Part shown: positions 24,500 to 32,429 of the stretch, piece after piece
How the letters are laid out: each line of letters opens with the position of its first letter
How positions within the stretch are numbered: the first letter of the stretch is position 1
From: Nocardioides phosphati
GTDB lineage: Bacteria; Actinomycetota; Actinomycetes; Propionibacteriales; Nocardioidaceae
Assembly (NCBI RefSeq): GCF_014646375.1
Contig: NZ_BMNI01000007.1
Span: forward strand, 99,698-163,697
Length of the DNA: 64,000 bases
Direction: 5' to 3'
The notes under the pieces: model-generated
What the model saw: only the letters and a program-made list of their open reading frames with translations
Database searches by the model: none
Told to the model about the DNA's origin: nothing
Translations under genes and position numbers: made by a program

Positions 24500-25711
24500 T
24501 CAGGCGTGGGTGTGACCGGCGTGACGCGTGCGCGCGCGTTCCTCGGCGTAGTGCACGGTCTCGTACGCCGCCAGCGCCCACACGAGCGCGGCCAGCAGGA
24601 CGATCTGGCCGAGCGCGGGCAGTCCCCCACTGACCAGCCACGCCACCGCGACCACGACGGCGAGGCCGGCGCGCGGCGTGCTGAACCGGTGGAGTGTCCG
24701 GAGCTTGAAGCCGATGTGGCCGAGCAGGTAGAGCAGCACACCGCCGAAGAGCGCCGCAGCGGGCAAGGCGCCGAGCGGGTCGGTCAGCTGGTGCTCGTGC
24801 GGGTTGCCGACGTACTGCATCGCCTTCTTGAGGCCCAGCGCCATCAGCACGATGCCGGCCATGAGCGGCAGGTGCAGGATCGAGTAGGCATCCCGCGCCA
24901 TCGACACGTTGCCGCCACCGCGCACCACCTCGTCGAGGGCTTCCTCACCCTTGAGCGCGCTGATGTCGAAGTAGATCCACCACATCGCCGCCGCCAGCGC
25001 GACACCCGCGGCGGCCGCGGCGATCACCGGCCAGGAGATCGGCTGGTCGTTCGTGCCCGCACCGATCGCCACGATCGACTCGCCCAGGCCGATGATCACC
25101 ATCAGGCCGTGCCGCTCGGCGAAGTGGCCCGCCGAGCGCAGGCGCCAGCCGCTCGCGCCGCCCAGCACGGTGCCGCCGTAGTCCGAGGCCAGCGCCGCCA
25201 GCCAGAAGTACGTCGCGGTGTACGGCGAGTCCGTGTGCGCAGCGAGCACGAGGAACGCGGTGCTGAGGATGATCGTCGGGCAGAAGCGCAGCAGCTGGCG
25301 ACGCAGCGCGGCGTCGCCCTCGGCGTACACCCAGAAGAGGGCGAGGTGCGTCAGCCGGAAGGCGAAGTAGCAGCCGGCGATGACGTAGGGACCGTCGAGC
25401 CCGCCGGGCAGGTCGTGGAAGGCCTCGGGGATGGCCAGGGCGACCAGGAACATCACCGCCATCGCGAGCAGCAGGATCAGGCGCACCGGCCCCTCGTCGG
25501 CGCGGACCAGGTTGCAGAGCCACGCGTAACCGACCCAGCCCCACCAGAAGAGCGCCAGGACCGCGAGGCCCTGCACGATCCGCCAGCCGTCGAGGTCGTG
25601 CGCCATGAACGCCGTGACCTGCGTGACCGCGAAGACGAAGACGAGGTCGAAGAAGAGCTCGAGGGTGGTGGCGGACTGGTCCTCTTCGGTCTCCTCCATG
25701 CGCGCGTCCAT
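24500..25711 (-). CDS. LtrA family membrane protein
   Basis: 403 residues, about ten hydrophobic segments. It belongs to the 'low temperature requirement protein A' family: TLELFFDLVFVFAVTQVTAFM at the N-terminus, YFWLAALASDYGG, and HFAERHGLMVIIGLGESIVAIG in the centre are its hallmarks. Biochemical role unknown. ATG 25711 has TAGTCT (25724-25719) 7 nt upstream, pointing to a leaderless transcript; ATG 25699 is an alternative. It ends 61 bp before the gcvP riboswitch, so read-through could reach gcvP. Confidence 0.87.
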   Translation of the reverse strand: MDARMEETEEDQSATTLELFFDLVFVFAVTQVTAFMAHDLDGWRIVQGLAVLALFWWGWVGYAWLCNLVRADEGPVRLILLLAMAVMFLVALAIPEAFHDLPGGLDGPYVIAGCYFAFRLTHLALFWVYAEGDAALRRQLLRFCPTIILSTAFLVLAAHTDSPYTATYFWLAALASDYGGTVLGGASGWRLRSAGHFAERHGLMVIIGLGESIVAIGAGTNDQPISWPVIAAAAAGVALAAAMWWIYFDISALKGEEALDEVVRGGGNVSMARDAYSILHLPLMAGIVLMALGLKKAMQYVGNPHEHQLTDPLGALPAAALFGGVLLYLLGHIGFKLRTLHRFSTPRAGLAVVVAVAWLVSGGLPALGQIVLLAALVWALAAYETVHYAEERARTRHAGHTHA

Positions 25712-25787
25712 GCGGAAAAGACTAACGACCCGCTCCCCTGTCGGGGGCGGGTCGTCGGCCGGAGACGTGGTGCGAGGTCGGTGGAGG

Positions 25788-26381
<594 letters not shown>

Positions 26382-26478
26382 GTCGACCTCCGTCGTCTCG
26401 CTCCGTTTGCCTGCAACTCCCGGGGGAAGGTCCGCCATGGTGGAGACCACAGCGGTGGAGTTACAACGAAGACACTCC

Positions 26479-26507
26479 AAGGTAGGCCCGGGCCCCCATC
26501 GGGTCAA
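26479..26507 (-). promoter_or_regulatory. sigma-70-type promoter of the merR (Rv1830-like) gene
   Basis: Minus strand: TTGACC (26507-26502), 17-nt spacer, TACCTT (26484-26479). The leader before the preferred GTG start is about 90 nt. Confidence 0.6.
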
Positions 26508-26525
26508 CGCGACACCCCGGTGTGT

Positions 26526-26552
26526 CTCACCCTCAAGTTGAAGGTGAGGGTC
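26526..26552. promoter_or_regulatory. palindrome upstream of merR gene, copy 1 of shared operator
   Basis: CTCACCCTCAA (26526-26536), one base, TTGAAGGTGAG (26538-26548): 10 of 11 arm positions pair. It also contains CACCCTC-N11-GAGGGT (26528-26551), the same pattern and spacing as the site upstream of garA at 28311. A half-site CACCCTC occurs at 27024-27030. Confidence 0.6.
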
Positions 26553-26559
26553 AGTTGGC

Positions 26560-27024
26560 TCAGGGCTCGAAGTCCTCGGGCGTGACGTGGTCGAGGAACT
26601 CCCGGAACCGCTCGACCTCGTCCTCCTGCTCCTCAGGCACGGCGAGCCCGGCCTCGGCGAGGACCTCCTCCGCACAGACGATCCGCGCACCCGTGCGCAG
26701 CGCCAGGGCGATCGAGTCGGAGGGCCGCGCGCTCACCTCGACGCCGGAGGCGAAGTGCAGCTCGGCGTAGAAGACACCGTCCTGCATGGAGGTGATGCGG
26801 ACCTCCGAGAGCGTGTTGCCCGTGCTGGCGATGACATCACGCAGCAGGTCATGGGTCAGCGGCCGCGGAGGCACGACGCCCTGCTGGGCGAAGGCGATAG
26901 CGGTCGCCTCGACGGCGCCGATCCAGATGGGCAGGTAGCGGTCCCCCGCCACCTCGCGCAGAAGCACGATGGGCTGGTTGGAGGGCATCTCGACCCTCAC
27001 TCCGACGACGTCGACCTCGCGCAC
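26560..27024 (-). CDS. bifunctional nuclease family protein
   Basis: 154 residues, BFN/DUF151 family. It opens MREVDVVGVRVEMPSNQPIVLLREVAGDRYLPIWIGAVEATAIA, with the family's strongly conserved 'LPIWIG..EA.AIA' block, then RPLTHDLLRDVI and a VSARPSDSIALALRTGARI core. An acidic C-terminus (PEEQEDEVERFREFL) follows. Plant members cut RNA and DNA; the bacterial role is unknown. GTG 27024. It lies between two merR genes exactly as Rv1829 lies between Rv1828 and Rv1830. Confidence 0.9.
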   Translation of the reverse strand: MREVDVVGVRVEMPSNQPIVLLREVAGDRYLPIWIGAVEATAIAFAQQGVVPPRPLTHDLLRDVIASTGNTLSEVRITSMQDGVFYAELHFASGVEVSARPSDSIALALRTGARIVCAEEVLAEAGLAVPEEQEDEVERFREFLDHVTPEDFEP

Positions 27025-27055
27025 ACCCTCACCCTACTCGCGCACCGGAAGGGCG

Positions 27056-27790
27056 TCAGCGGCCGCGGCGCAGACCGCTCTTGACGAGCGTGGCGTGCAG
27101 GCGCACGGAGAGCGCGGCGATCGCGGCGACGGTCTCGTCGGCCCGCGCGGAGGCGGCCGCGTCGCGGCCGTTGCGCACCGGTGCGGTCATCTGCTCGACC
27201 AGGCCGACCTCACGGTCGGCAGCGGCCTTGAAGGCGCGCAGGTGGCGCGGCTCGAGGCCGAACTCGGCGAGCTCGGCGGCAGTGCGGGCGATCAGCAGCG
27301 CGTCGTCGTCGTACAGGCTGGTGCCGGTGCGGGGACGGACCAGGCCGAACTGCTCGAGCTCGGCGAGCTGCTCCTCGGTGATGCCGGCGATCTTCACCAG
27401 CTCCTTGCGTGAGAGGCGCGTGTCGCCGCGCTGCAGGAAGGACTCGGCGCTCGGCATGCCGTCGGCAGCGAGCGAGACGGTCGGCACGGACGGAACGACC
27501 GAGGCGATCGGCGGCGGCTCCTGGCCACGGTCGATCGCGTCGAGGTGCTCGCCGATGACCTTGAGCGGCAGGTAGTGGTCACGCTGCATCCGCAGGATGT
27601 AGCGCAGCCGCTCGACGTCGGCGTACGAGAACTTCCGGTAGCCCGACGCGGTGCGCTCGGGCTTGATCAGCCCCTCGGCCTCCAGGAAGCGGATCTTCGG
27701 GATCGTGACCTGGAAGTCGTCACGGAGCAGGTCGAGGACCTGTCCGATGTTCATCCGCGCTGACGCGGACGACTCCTGGGTCGCTCCCAT
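27056..27790 (-). CDS. ftsR: MerR-family regulator, FtsR (Rv1828)-like
   Basis: 244 residues. N-terminal MerR domain: MNIGQVLDLLRDDFQVTIPKIRFLEAEGLIKPERTASGYRKF and SYADVERLRYILRMQRDHYLPLKVIGEHLDAID. A second helical domain (RKELVKIAGITEEQLAELEQFGL, DALLIARTAAELAEFGLEPRHLR) looks like a second, degenerate MerR-type domain. The Corynebacterium homologue FtsR activates ftsZ. Start ATG 27790 lies 2 bp after the garA stop; ATG 27754 (MNIGQ) is possible. Co-transcribed with garA and the bifunctional nuclease. Confidence 0.85.
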   Translation of the reverse strand: MGATQESSASARMNIGQVLDLLRDDFQVTIPKIRFLEAEGLIKPERTASGYRKFSYADVERLRYILRMQRDHYLPLKVIGEHLDAIDRGQEPPPIASVVPSVPTVSLAADGMPSAESFLQRGDTRLSRKELVKIAGITEEQLAELEQFGLVRPRTGTSLYDDDALLIARTAAELAEFGLEPRHLRAFKAAADREVGLVEQMTAPVRNGRDAAASARADETVAAIAALSVRLHATLVKSGLRRGR

Positions 27791-27792
27791 GC

Positions 27793-28284
27793 TCAGGCTC
27801 CGGCGTGGCCGGCGAAGAAGACCAGGCGGTACTTGCCGATCTGGACCTCGTCACCATCCTGCAGCGTCACCGAGTCGATGCGGTCGCGGTTGACGTAGGT
27901 GCCGTTGAGCGAGCCCACGTCCGTCACGGTGTACGCCGACCCGTCGCGGCGGAACTCCGCGTGGCGGCGGGAGACGGTGACGTCGTCGAGGAAGATCTCG
28001 CTGTCGGGGTGGCGACCGGCGGTCACCACCTCGGCGTTGAGCAGGAAGCGGGAGCCGGCGCTCGGACCGCGCTGCACTACGAGCAGCGCCTGGCCCTCGG
28101 GGAGCGCGTCGACGGCCGCCGACTCGGTCTGGGCCAGCCCGCGCTCGGCGACGTCGAACGTGATCGTCGCGGTCGCCTCGCTCTCCGACTCCGCCGCGGC
28201 GGAGCCGGCCAGACGGGTGCCGCACTGGGAGCAGAACCGCGCCTCGGCGGGGTTCTGGTGACCACAGTTCGTGCAATAGGGCAT
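27793..28284 (-). CDS. garA: zinc-ribbon FHA protein, GarA/OdhI-like
   Basis: 163 residues. N-terminal four-Cys ribbon (CTNCGHQNPAEARFCSQCG), an acidic/Thr linker, then an FHA domain at about 75-155 with GRHPDSEIFLDDVTVSRRHAEF and DVGSLNGTYVNRDRI. GarA/OdhI binds 2-oxoglutarate dehydrogenase and glutamate dehydrogenase and is switched off by threonine phosphorylation in an ETTS-type motif. That motif is not visible; the linker reads EATATITFDVAERG, so the phospho-site may be TAT or TIT. The zinc ribbon is extra relative to the mycobacterial protein. ATG 28284 follows GGGAGGGTGG. A palindromic site lies at 28311-28335. Confidence 0.87.
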   Translation of the reverse strand: MPYCTNCGHQNPAEARFCSQCGTRLAGSAAAESESEATATITFDVAERGLAQTESAAVDALPEGQALLVVQRGPSAGSRFLLNAEVVTAGRHPDSEIFLDDVTVSRRHAEFRRDGSAYTVTDVGSLNGTYVNRDRIDSVTLQDGDEVQIGKYRLVFFAGHAGA

Positions 28285-28310
28285 CTCTGCCACCCTCCCT
28301 GGTCCGGCAT

Positions 28311-28335
28311 CACCCTCAACGGGAGGTCGAGGGTG
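28311..28335. promoter_or_regulatory. palindrome upstream of garA, copy 2 of shared operator
   Basis: CACCCTCAAC (28311-28320), 5 bp, GTCGAGGGTG (28326-28335): 9 of 10 arm positions pair. It sits 27-51 bp before the garA start and just after a possible -10 (TACGTT, 28348-28343). Same CACCCTC-N11-GAGGGT layout as the site at 26528. Confidence 0.6.
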
Positions 28336-28348
28336 TGCGTCCAACGTA

Positions 28349-28735
28349 TCAGCCCTGCAGGGACGCCTCGTAGGCCGCCGCGTCGAGAAGTCCCTCGACG
28401 TGCGACGCGTCAGCGGGGACGACCTCGAAGAGCCAGCCCTCGCCGTACGGGTCCGAGTTGACGAGCTCGGGCGTTGCCTCCAGGGCCTCGTTGCGCGCGA
28501 CGATCTCGCCGGCCACCGGGCAGTAGACGTCGGAGACCGACTTCGTCGACTCGAGCTCACCGATCGCGGCGCCCGCCTCGACCGAGTCACCGACCTCCGG
28601 GAGCGAGACGTAGACGATGTCGCCGAGGGCGTCCTGGGCGAAGTCGGTGATGCCGACGCGCACGGAGCCAGCCGCGTCGCCCGGGGTGCGGACCCACTCG
28701 TGCTCACTCGTGTACTTCAGGTCGTCGGGGGTCAC
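28349..28735 (-). CDS. gcvH: glycine cleavage system H protein
   Basis: 128 residues. Lipoyl carrier that shuttles the aminomethyl intermediate between P- and T-proteins. N-terminus [11 protein letters not shown] is typical; the lipoylation lysine is Lys65 in [20 protein letters not shown]; the C-terminal [10 protein letters not shown] is conserved. GTG 28735 follows GAGGAG by 5 nt. It lies upstream of garA in the same direction, 64 bp away, and is separated from gcvP by about 4 kb. No gcvT is in the window. Confidence 0.95.
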   Translation of the reverse strand: MTPDDLKYTSEHEWVRTPGDAAGSVRVGITDFAQDALGDIVYVSLPEVGDSVEAGAAIGELESTKSVSDVYCPVAGEIVARNEALEATPELVNSDPYGEGWLFEVVPADASHVEGLLDAAAYEASLQG

Positions 28736-28791
28736 GGTTGCTCCTCGGATCAGGTCTCCGGCAAGGCCGGAGGGGGCGGTTACGGGGCAGG

Positions 28792-29547
28792 TTAGCGGTC
28801 GGAATCGGGCGCGGCGAACTGCGGCGCGCGGTCGGGAACCACCGCGTCGACGACGACCTCGTCGTCCTTCGACGTGGTGAGCGTGCCGCCCACGGCCTCG
28901 ACCCGCTCGAGCGGGCCCTGGGGGAAGTCGAGCGCACCCTCGAGCGCACCCGGCTCGCCGATCACGTCGATGACGTACGGCGCCTCGACGCTCTGCCCGC
29001 CGACCCGGATGCCCTGGGTCGAGTCCTCGAACGAGGTCTGGGCCACGACCCGGACCCTGTCGTTGAACTCCATCGCCTCGGCGCCCGTCGCCCGGAGCTC
29101 CTGGACCATGTCGAGCAGGAGGGCGGCGGTGACCTTGGACTCGGGGTCGGTGATCGTGATGCGTACGCCGGATCCCCGCGCCGCGAGGGTGCCGGACAGG
29201 ATGCCCAGCGCGGTCTGCTCCTGCTTGGCCAGCTGGACGGCGGTCTGGCGGCTGTTGGTGCTGCTCGTGAGCCGGTCGCGATCGGTCTTGAGCCGGTCGA
29301 TCTCCTTCTCGGCGCGCTCGGTGCTCGCCGCGAGGCCGTCGAACGCGCGGACGAGGTCGGTCTGGCGCAGGCCGGTCAGGTCGTCGTCGGACTGGCGGGC
29401 GACCTGGGTCGCGCCGGCGAAGCCGAGGCTGAACAGCAGGCCGGCGACGATCCACTGCCCACGGCTGGGTCGGCTCAGCAGCGAGGCACGGAGCCGCTCC
29501 CGGGCGGTGGTGGGCGGTACGGCCAGCCCGTCGGGGTTGTCAGGCAT
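28792..29547 (-). CDS. DUF881 family membrane protein (Rv1825-like)
   Basis: 251 residues. One N-terminal membrane helix ([21 protein letters not shown]) after a basic cytosolic start, a coiled coil ([20 protein letters not shown]), then the extracytoplasmic DUF881 domain ([39 protein letters not shown]). Function unknown; suspected divisome or envelope role because of its fixed clustering with Sbp. Start ATG 29547 overlaps the sbp stop by 8 bp. Ends 57 bp before gcvH. Confidence 0.88.
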   Translation of the reverse strand: MPDNPDGLAVPPTTARERLRASLLSRPSRGQWIVAGLLFSLGFAGATQVARQSDDDLTGLRQTDLVRAFDGLAASTERAEKEIDRLKTDRDRLTSSTNSRQTAVQLAKQEQTALGILSGTLAARGSGVRITITDPESKVTAALLLDMVQELRATGAEAMEFNDRVRVVAQTSFEDSTQGIRVGGQSVEAPYVIDVIGEPGALEGALDFPQGPLERVEAVGGTLTTSKDDEVVVDAVVPDRAPQFAAPDSDR

Positions 29548-29872
29548 GGAACACGTGCCTCCGGATGGCCGCCGCGTTGGAGAAGATCCGGATGCCGAGG
29601 ACGACGATGACACCGGTGGTCAGCTGGCCGCCGACACCCAGCTTGTCGCCGAGGAAGACGATCACCGCCGCGATCAGCACGTTGCTGACGAACGAGACCA
29701 CGAAGACCTTGTCGTCGAAGATGCCGTCGAAGTAGGCCCGGAACGCACCCAGGACAGCGTCCAGGGCCGCCACCACCGCGATCGGGAGGTACGGCACGAA
29801 CGGCGCCGGCACGTCGGGCTTCAGCAGCAGGCCGACGACGACGCCGGCCAGGAGTCCCAGCACTGCGATCAC
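29540..29872 (-). CDS. sbp: small basic membrane protein (Sbp, DUF1290)
   Basis: 110 residues, almost wholly membrane: MIAVLGLLAGVVVGLLL, VPYLPIAVVAALDAVLGAFRAYFDGIF and VSNVLIAAVIVFLGDKLGVGG, then GIRIFSNAAAIRRHVF. The block 'LDAVLGAFRAYFDGIFDDKVF' is the family signature. In Bacillus and other Gram-positives Sbp lies beside division genes; function unknown. GTG 29872 overlaps the upstream DUF881 stop by 4 bp. Confidence 0.9.
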   Translation of the reverse strand: MIAVLGLLAGVVVGLLLKPDVPAPFVPYLPIAVVAALDAVLGAFRAYFDGIFDDKVFVVSFVSNVLIAAVIVFLGDKLGVGGQLTTGVIVVLGIRIFSNAAAIRRHVFHA

Positions 29873-30720
29873 GGGATGTCCTCCGGTTTTTTCGGTGGCG
29901 GCACGGGCTCGGCACGCACCAGGTCGGGGCGCGCGGCCGCGGGCAGCCGCAGGTGGTTGTCATTGTCCATGCTGAACACAAAGCCGTAGCGGGACCGGAC
30001 GCCGAGGAAGGTCACGCCGGAGCTCGTCTCGACGAACCGGCTCTGCAGGGCGTTGACGTCACCCACCGCGAGCACGGTGTACGGCGGGCGCAGCGCGCGG
30101 TCGTGGACGAGGATCGCGCTGCCCGCCGTGCGGATGCCGGTCGTCACCGTGAGCCGGATGCCGTTGACCGCGATCGCCTCGGCCCCGGCGGCCCAGAGGC
30201 CGTCGACCAGGGTGGCCAGGTCCTCGTCGCGCACCACTCCGTCCTCGGAGCCGTCCGCGGCGTCGTCGAGCGTCGCGCGTACGCCGGGGCCTCGCACCGC
30301 GGTGTAGCCGGCGAGCGCGCCGACCTCGTCGTTGGCGCTCGCCAGCGCGCGCTCACGCCGGGCGAGGGAGGCCTGGCGCGTGGTGAGCGACTCGATCTCG
30401 TCGTGCAGGTCGCCGATCTGGCGGTTGGCGTCACGCAGGGCGTCACGCTTCACGCCGATCTGCTGGACCAGCCCGTCGCGAGCCAGTGCATCGGCGCCGG
30501 CCGATGCCCGCGTCTGCACCGCCGCGACGACGAGCAGCAGCCCGAACACGCCCACCACCACCGCGGCACGCCAGCGGTGCGCCGGGTCCGCCTCGCCGGA
30601 CTCCCCCGCTGCCTGCCGCGCCTCGGCCACGTGCTGGTAGTCGAGGTCCAGGGAGTTGCGCGTCACGACGTCCAGCAGGGGCATCGTCACGTGGGCCGGC
30701 AGGGGCGAACGGTCAGGCAT
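29869..30720 (-). CDS. DUF881 family membrane protein (Rv1823-like)
   Basis: 283 residues, paralogue of the DUF881 gene at 28792. N-terminal cytosolic part of about 55 residues, one membrane helix (RAAVVVGVFGLLLVVAAVQT), a coiled coil (KRDALRDANRQIGDLHDEIE), then DUF881 (AVRGPGVRATLDDA, LWAAGAEAIAVNGIRLT, RPPYTVLAVGDVNALQSRF). Flanks Sbp together with its paralogue, so the three may form one membrane complex. ATG 30720 overlaps the upstream phosphatidyltransferase stop by 8 bp. Confidence 0.88.
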   Translation of the reverse strand: MPDRSPLPAHVTMPLLDVVTRNSLDLDYQHVAEARQAAGESGEADPAHRWRAAVVVGVFGLLLVVAAVQTRASAGADALARDGLVQQIGVKRDALRDANRQIGDLHDEIESLTTRQASLARRERALASANDEVGALAGYTAVRGPGVRATLDDAADGSEDGVVRDEDLATLVDGLWAAGAEAIAVNGIRLTVTTGIRTAGSAILVHDRALRPPYTVLAVGDVNALQSRFVETSSGVTFLGVRSRYGFVFSMDNDNHLRLPAAARPDLVRAEPVPPPKKPEDIP

Positions 30721-31330
30721 CGGGCCGGACCGCCCTCGGGTCGGGAGCCGCCAAGAGCTTGCGGACCTGCCAGGCGTAGAGCACTCCGGCCCACCAGTAG
30801 AGCGCGATGCCCCACCACGCGAAGGCCCAGCCGAAGACGTTGGCCATCGTCGCCCCGACCGAGTCGCCCTGGCCCAGCAGCAGGAGCGGGAAGGCGTACA
30901 GGAGGTTGAAGGTCGCGGCCTTGCCGAGGAAGTGCACGGGCAGCGCGCTGTAGCCGCGGCGCCGCAGGAACGGCACGAGGCCCCACAGGAAGAGGTCGCG
31001 TGCGGGGAGCACGACGGCGACCCACCACGGCACGACGTCGCGCAGCGCGAACCCGACGACCACGGCCAGGATGTAGAGGCGGTCGGCGACCGGGTCGAGG
31101 ATCTCGCCGAGCGCCGAGCGCTGGTCGAGCTTGCGCGCGGCGTATCCGTCGGCCCAGTCGGTGATGCCCGCGAGCGCCAGGACACCGAGGGCCCACCAGT
31201 CCGCCTCGGGACCGAGGAGGAGCCACAGGAAGAGGGGAACACCGGCGAGGCGCACGAAGCTCAGGGCATTGGGCAGCGTGAGCACCCGGTTGCTGCGTCG
31301 TACGGCCTGCACGTCTCCCCTGCCGGTCAC
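30713..31330 (-). CDS. CDP-alcohol phosphatidyltransferase (PgsA2-like)
   Basis: 205 residues, about six membrane segments. It has the complete CDP-alcohol motif D-x2-DG-x2-AR-x8-G-x3-D-x3-D in DWADGYAARKLDQRSALG followed by EILDPVADR. Makes a phospholipid by transferring a phosphatidyl group from CDP-diacylglycerol; the acceptor is glycerol phosphate or inositol phosphate and cannot be fixed from sequence. Synteny points to Rv1822 (PgsA2). GTG 31330 chosen; GTG 31312 with GGGGAG nearby is possible. First gene of the pgsA-DUF881-sbp-DUF881 operon. Confidence 0.92.
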   Translation of the reverse strand: MTGRGDVQAVRRSNRVLTLPNALSFVRLAGVPLFLWLLLGPEADWWALGVLALAGITDWADGYAARKLDQRSALGEILDPVADRLYILAVVVGFALRDVVPWWVAVVLPARDLFLWGLVPFLRRRGYSALPVHFLGKAATFNLLYAFPLLLLGQGDSVGATMANVFGWAFAWWGIALYWWAGVLYAWQVRKLLAAPDPRAVRPDA

Positions 31331-31382
31331 TGCTGGTGGTGGCGCGCGGACGCGCTCTGGTCGATGGGAACCCTAGTCGGAG

Positions 31383-32429
31383 TCAGTCGTCGTCGTGGTG
31401 CGCCGCGTCGCGAATCTCCCCGACCAGCTCCTCCAGGACGTCCTCGAGCGTGACGAGACCGATGACCTCGCCGTCTGTGCCGACCACCCGTGCCATGTGG
31501 GCGCCCCGGCGCTGCAGGGTCTCGAGCGCGTCGTGCAGGACGTCGTCGGGCCGCACGCTCGCGAACGGGCGGATCCACTTGTCGTCGATCGGGCGCAAGC
31601 GGCGCGCCTCGTCGATCTCGAGGACGTCCTTGATGTGGACGTAGCCGAGCCAGTCGCCGTCGTCGCCGGTCACCGGGAAGCGCGAGAAGCCCGTGGCGGC
31701 GCAGAGCTCCTCGACGGAGGCAGCCTCGGCTCCGCGCTGGAGCGTCGTCACGCCCTGCGGCTCCAGGACCACGGCTGCGACGGTGCGCTCGGTGAAGCCG
31801 AGGGCGCCGGCGAGGCGGCCGTACTCGTCGTCCTCGAGGAGTCCCTCGCCGCGCGACTCCTCGACGAGCGCCGCGACCTCGTCACGGGTGTACGTCGACG
31901 AGACCTCGGACTGCAGCCCGACGCCGAAGATCCTGAGGATCCCGGCGGCAAGGGCGTTGATGACCACGATGACCGGGCGGAGCACCACGACGAAGCACCA
32001 GACGGCCGGGCCGAGGATCAGCGCGGCGCGGTCGGGGCCGGCGAGCGCGATGTTCTTGGGGATCATCTCGCCGAGCACGACGTGGAGGTAGACCACCACC
32101 GCGAGCGCGATCACGAACGAGACCGGGTGGAGCAGGTCGTGCGGCAGGTGGGTGAGCTCGACGAGCGGCTCGATCAGGTGGGCGACCGCGGGCTCGCCGA
32201 CGGCACCGAGCACCAGGGAGCAGACCGTGATGCCGAGCTGGTTGACGCCGATGACCAGGGAGATGTTCTCCATCGCCTTGAGCGTCGTGCGCGCCAGCGC
32301 CGAGCCGGCCTCGGCCTTCGGCTCGATCTGGGTACGCCGCGCGGCGACGAGCGCGAACTCGGCGCCGACGAAGAACGCGTTGCCGAGCAGCAGGCCCAGG
32401 GCCAGCAGCACCGCGGGAAGGCCGCTCAT
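31383..32429 (-). CDS. CNNM/hemolysin-family protein with CBS pair, short form
   Basis: 348 residues. N-terminal DUF21/CNNM membrane domain (LALGLLLGNAFFVGAEFALVAARRTQIEPKA, QLGITVCSLVLGAVGEPAV, VVLGEMIPKNIAL) then a CBS-domain pair (VTTLQRGAEAASVEELCAATGFSRFPVTG, GEVIGLVTLEDVLEELVGEI). It lacks the C-terminal CorC domain that its neighbour has. Possible Mg2+/Co2+ transport or regulation. ATG 32429 overlaps the upstream paralogue by 4 bp; together they match the Rv1841c-Rv1842c type pair. Confidence 0.9.
   Translation of the reverse strand: MSGLPAVLLALGLLLGNAFFVGAEFALVAARRTQIEPKAEAGSALARTTLKAMENISLVIGVNQLGITVCSLVLGAVGEPAVAHLIEPLVELTHLPHDLLHPVSFVIALAVVVYLHVVLGEMIPKNIALAGPDRAALILGPAVWCFVVVLRPVIVVINALAAGILRIFGVGLQSEVSSTYTRDEVAALVEESRGEGLLEDDEYGRLAGALGFTERTVAAVVLEPQGVTTLQRGAEAASVEELCAATGFSRFPVTGDDGDWLGYVHIKDVLEIDEARRLRPIDDKWIRPFASVRPDDVLHDALETLQRRGAHMARVVGTDGEVIGLVTLEDVLEELVGEIRDAAHHDDD

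Noticed and set aside
21318..24515. Plus-strand open frame of about 1065 codons opposite gcvP
   Set aside because: Shadow of gcvP; no start signals and no recognisable domain.
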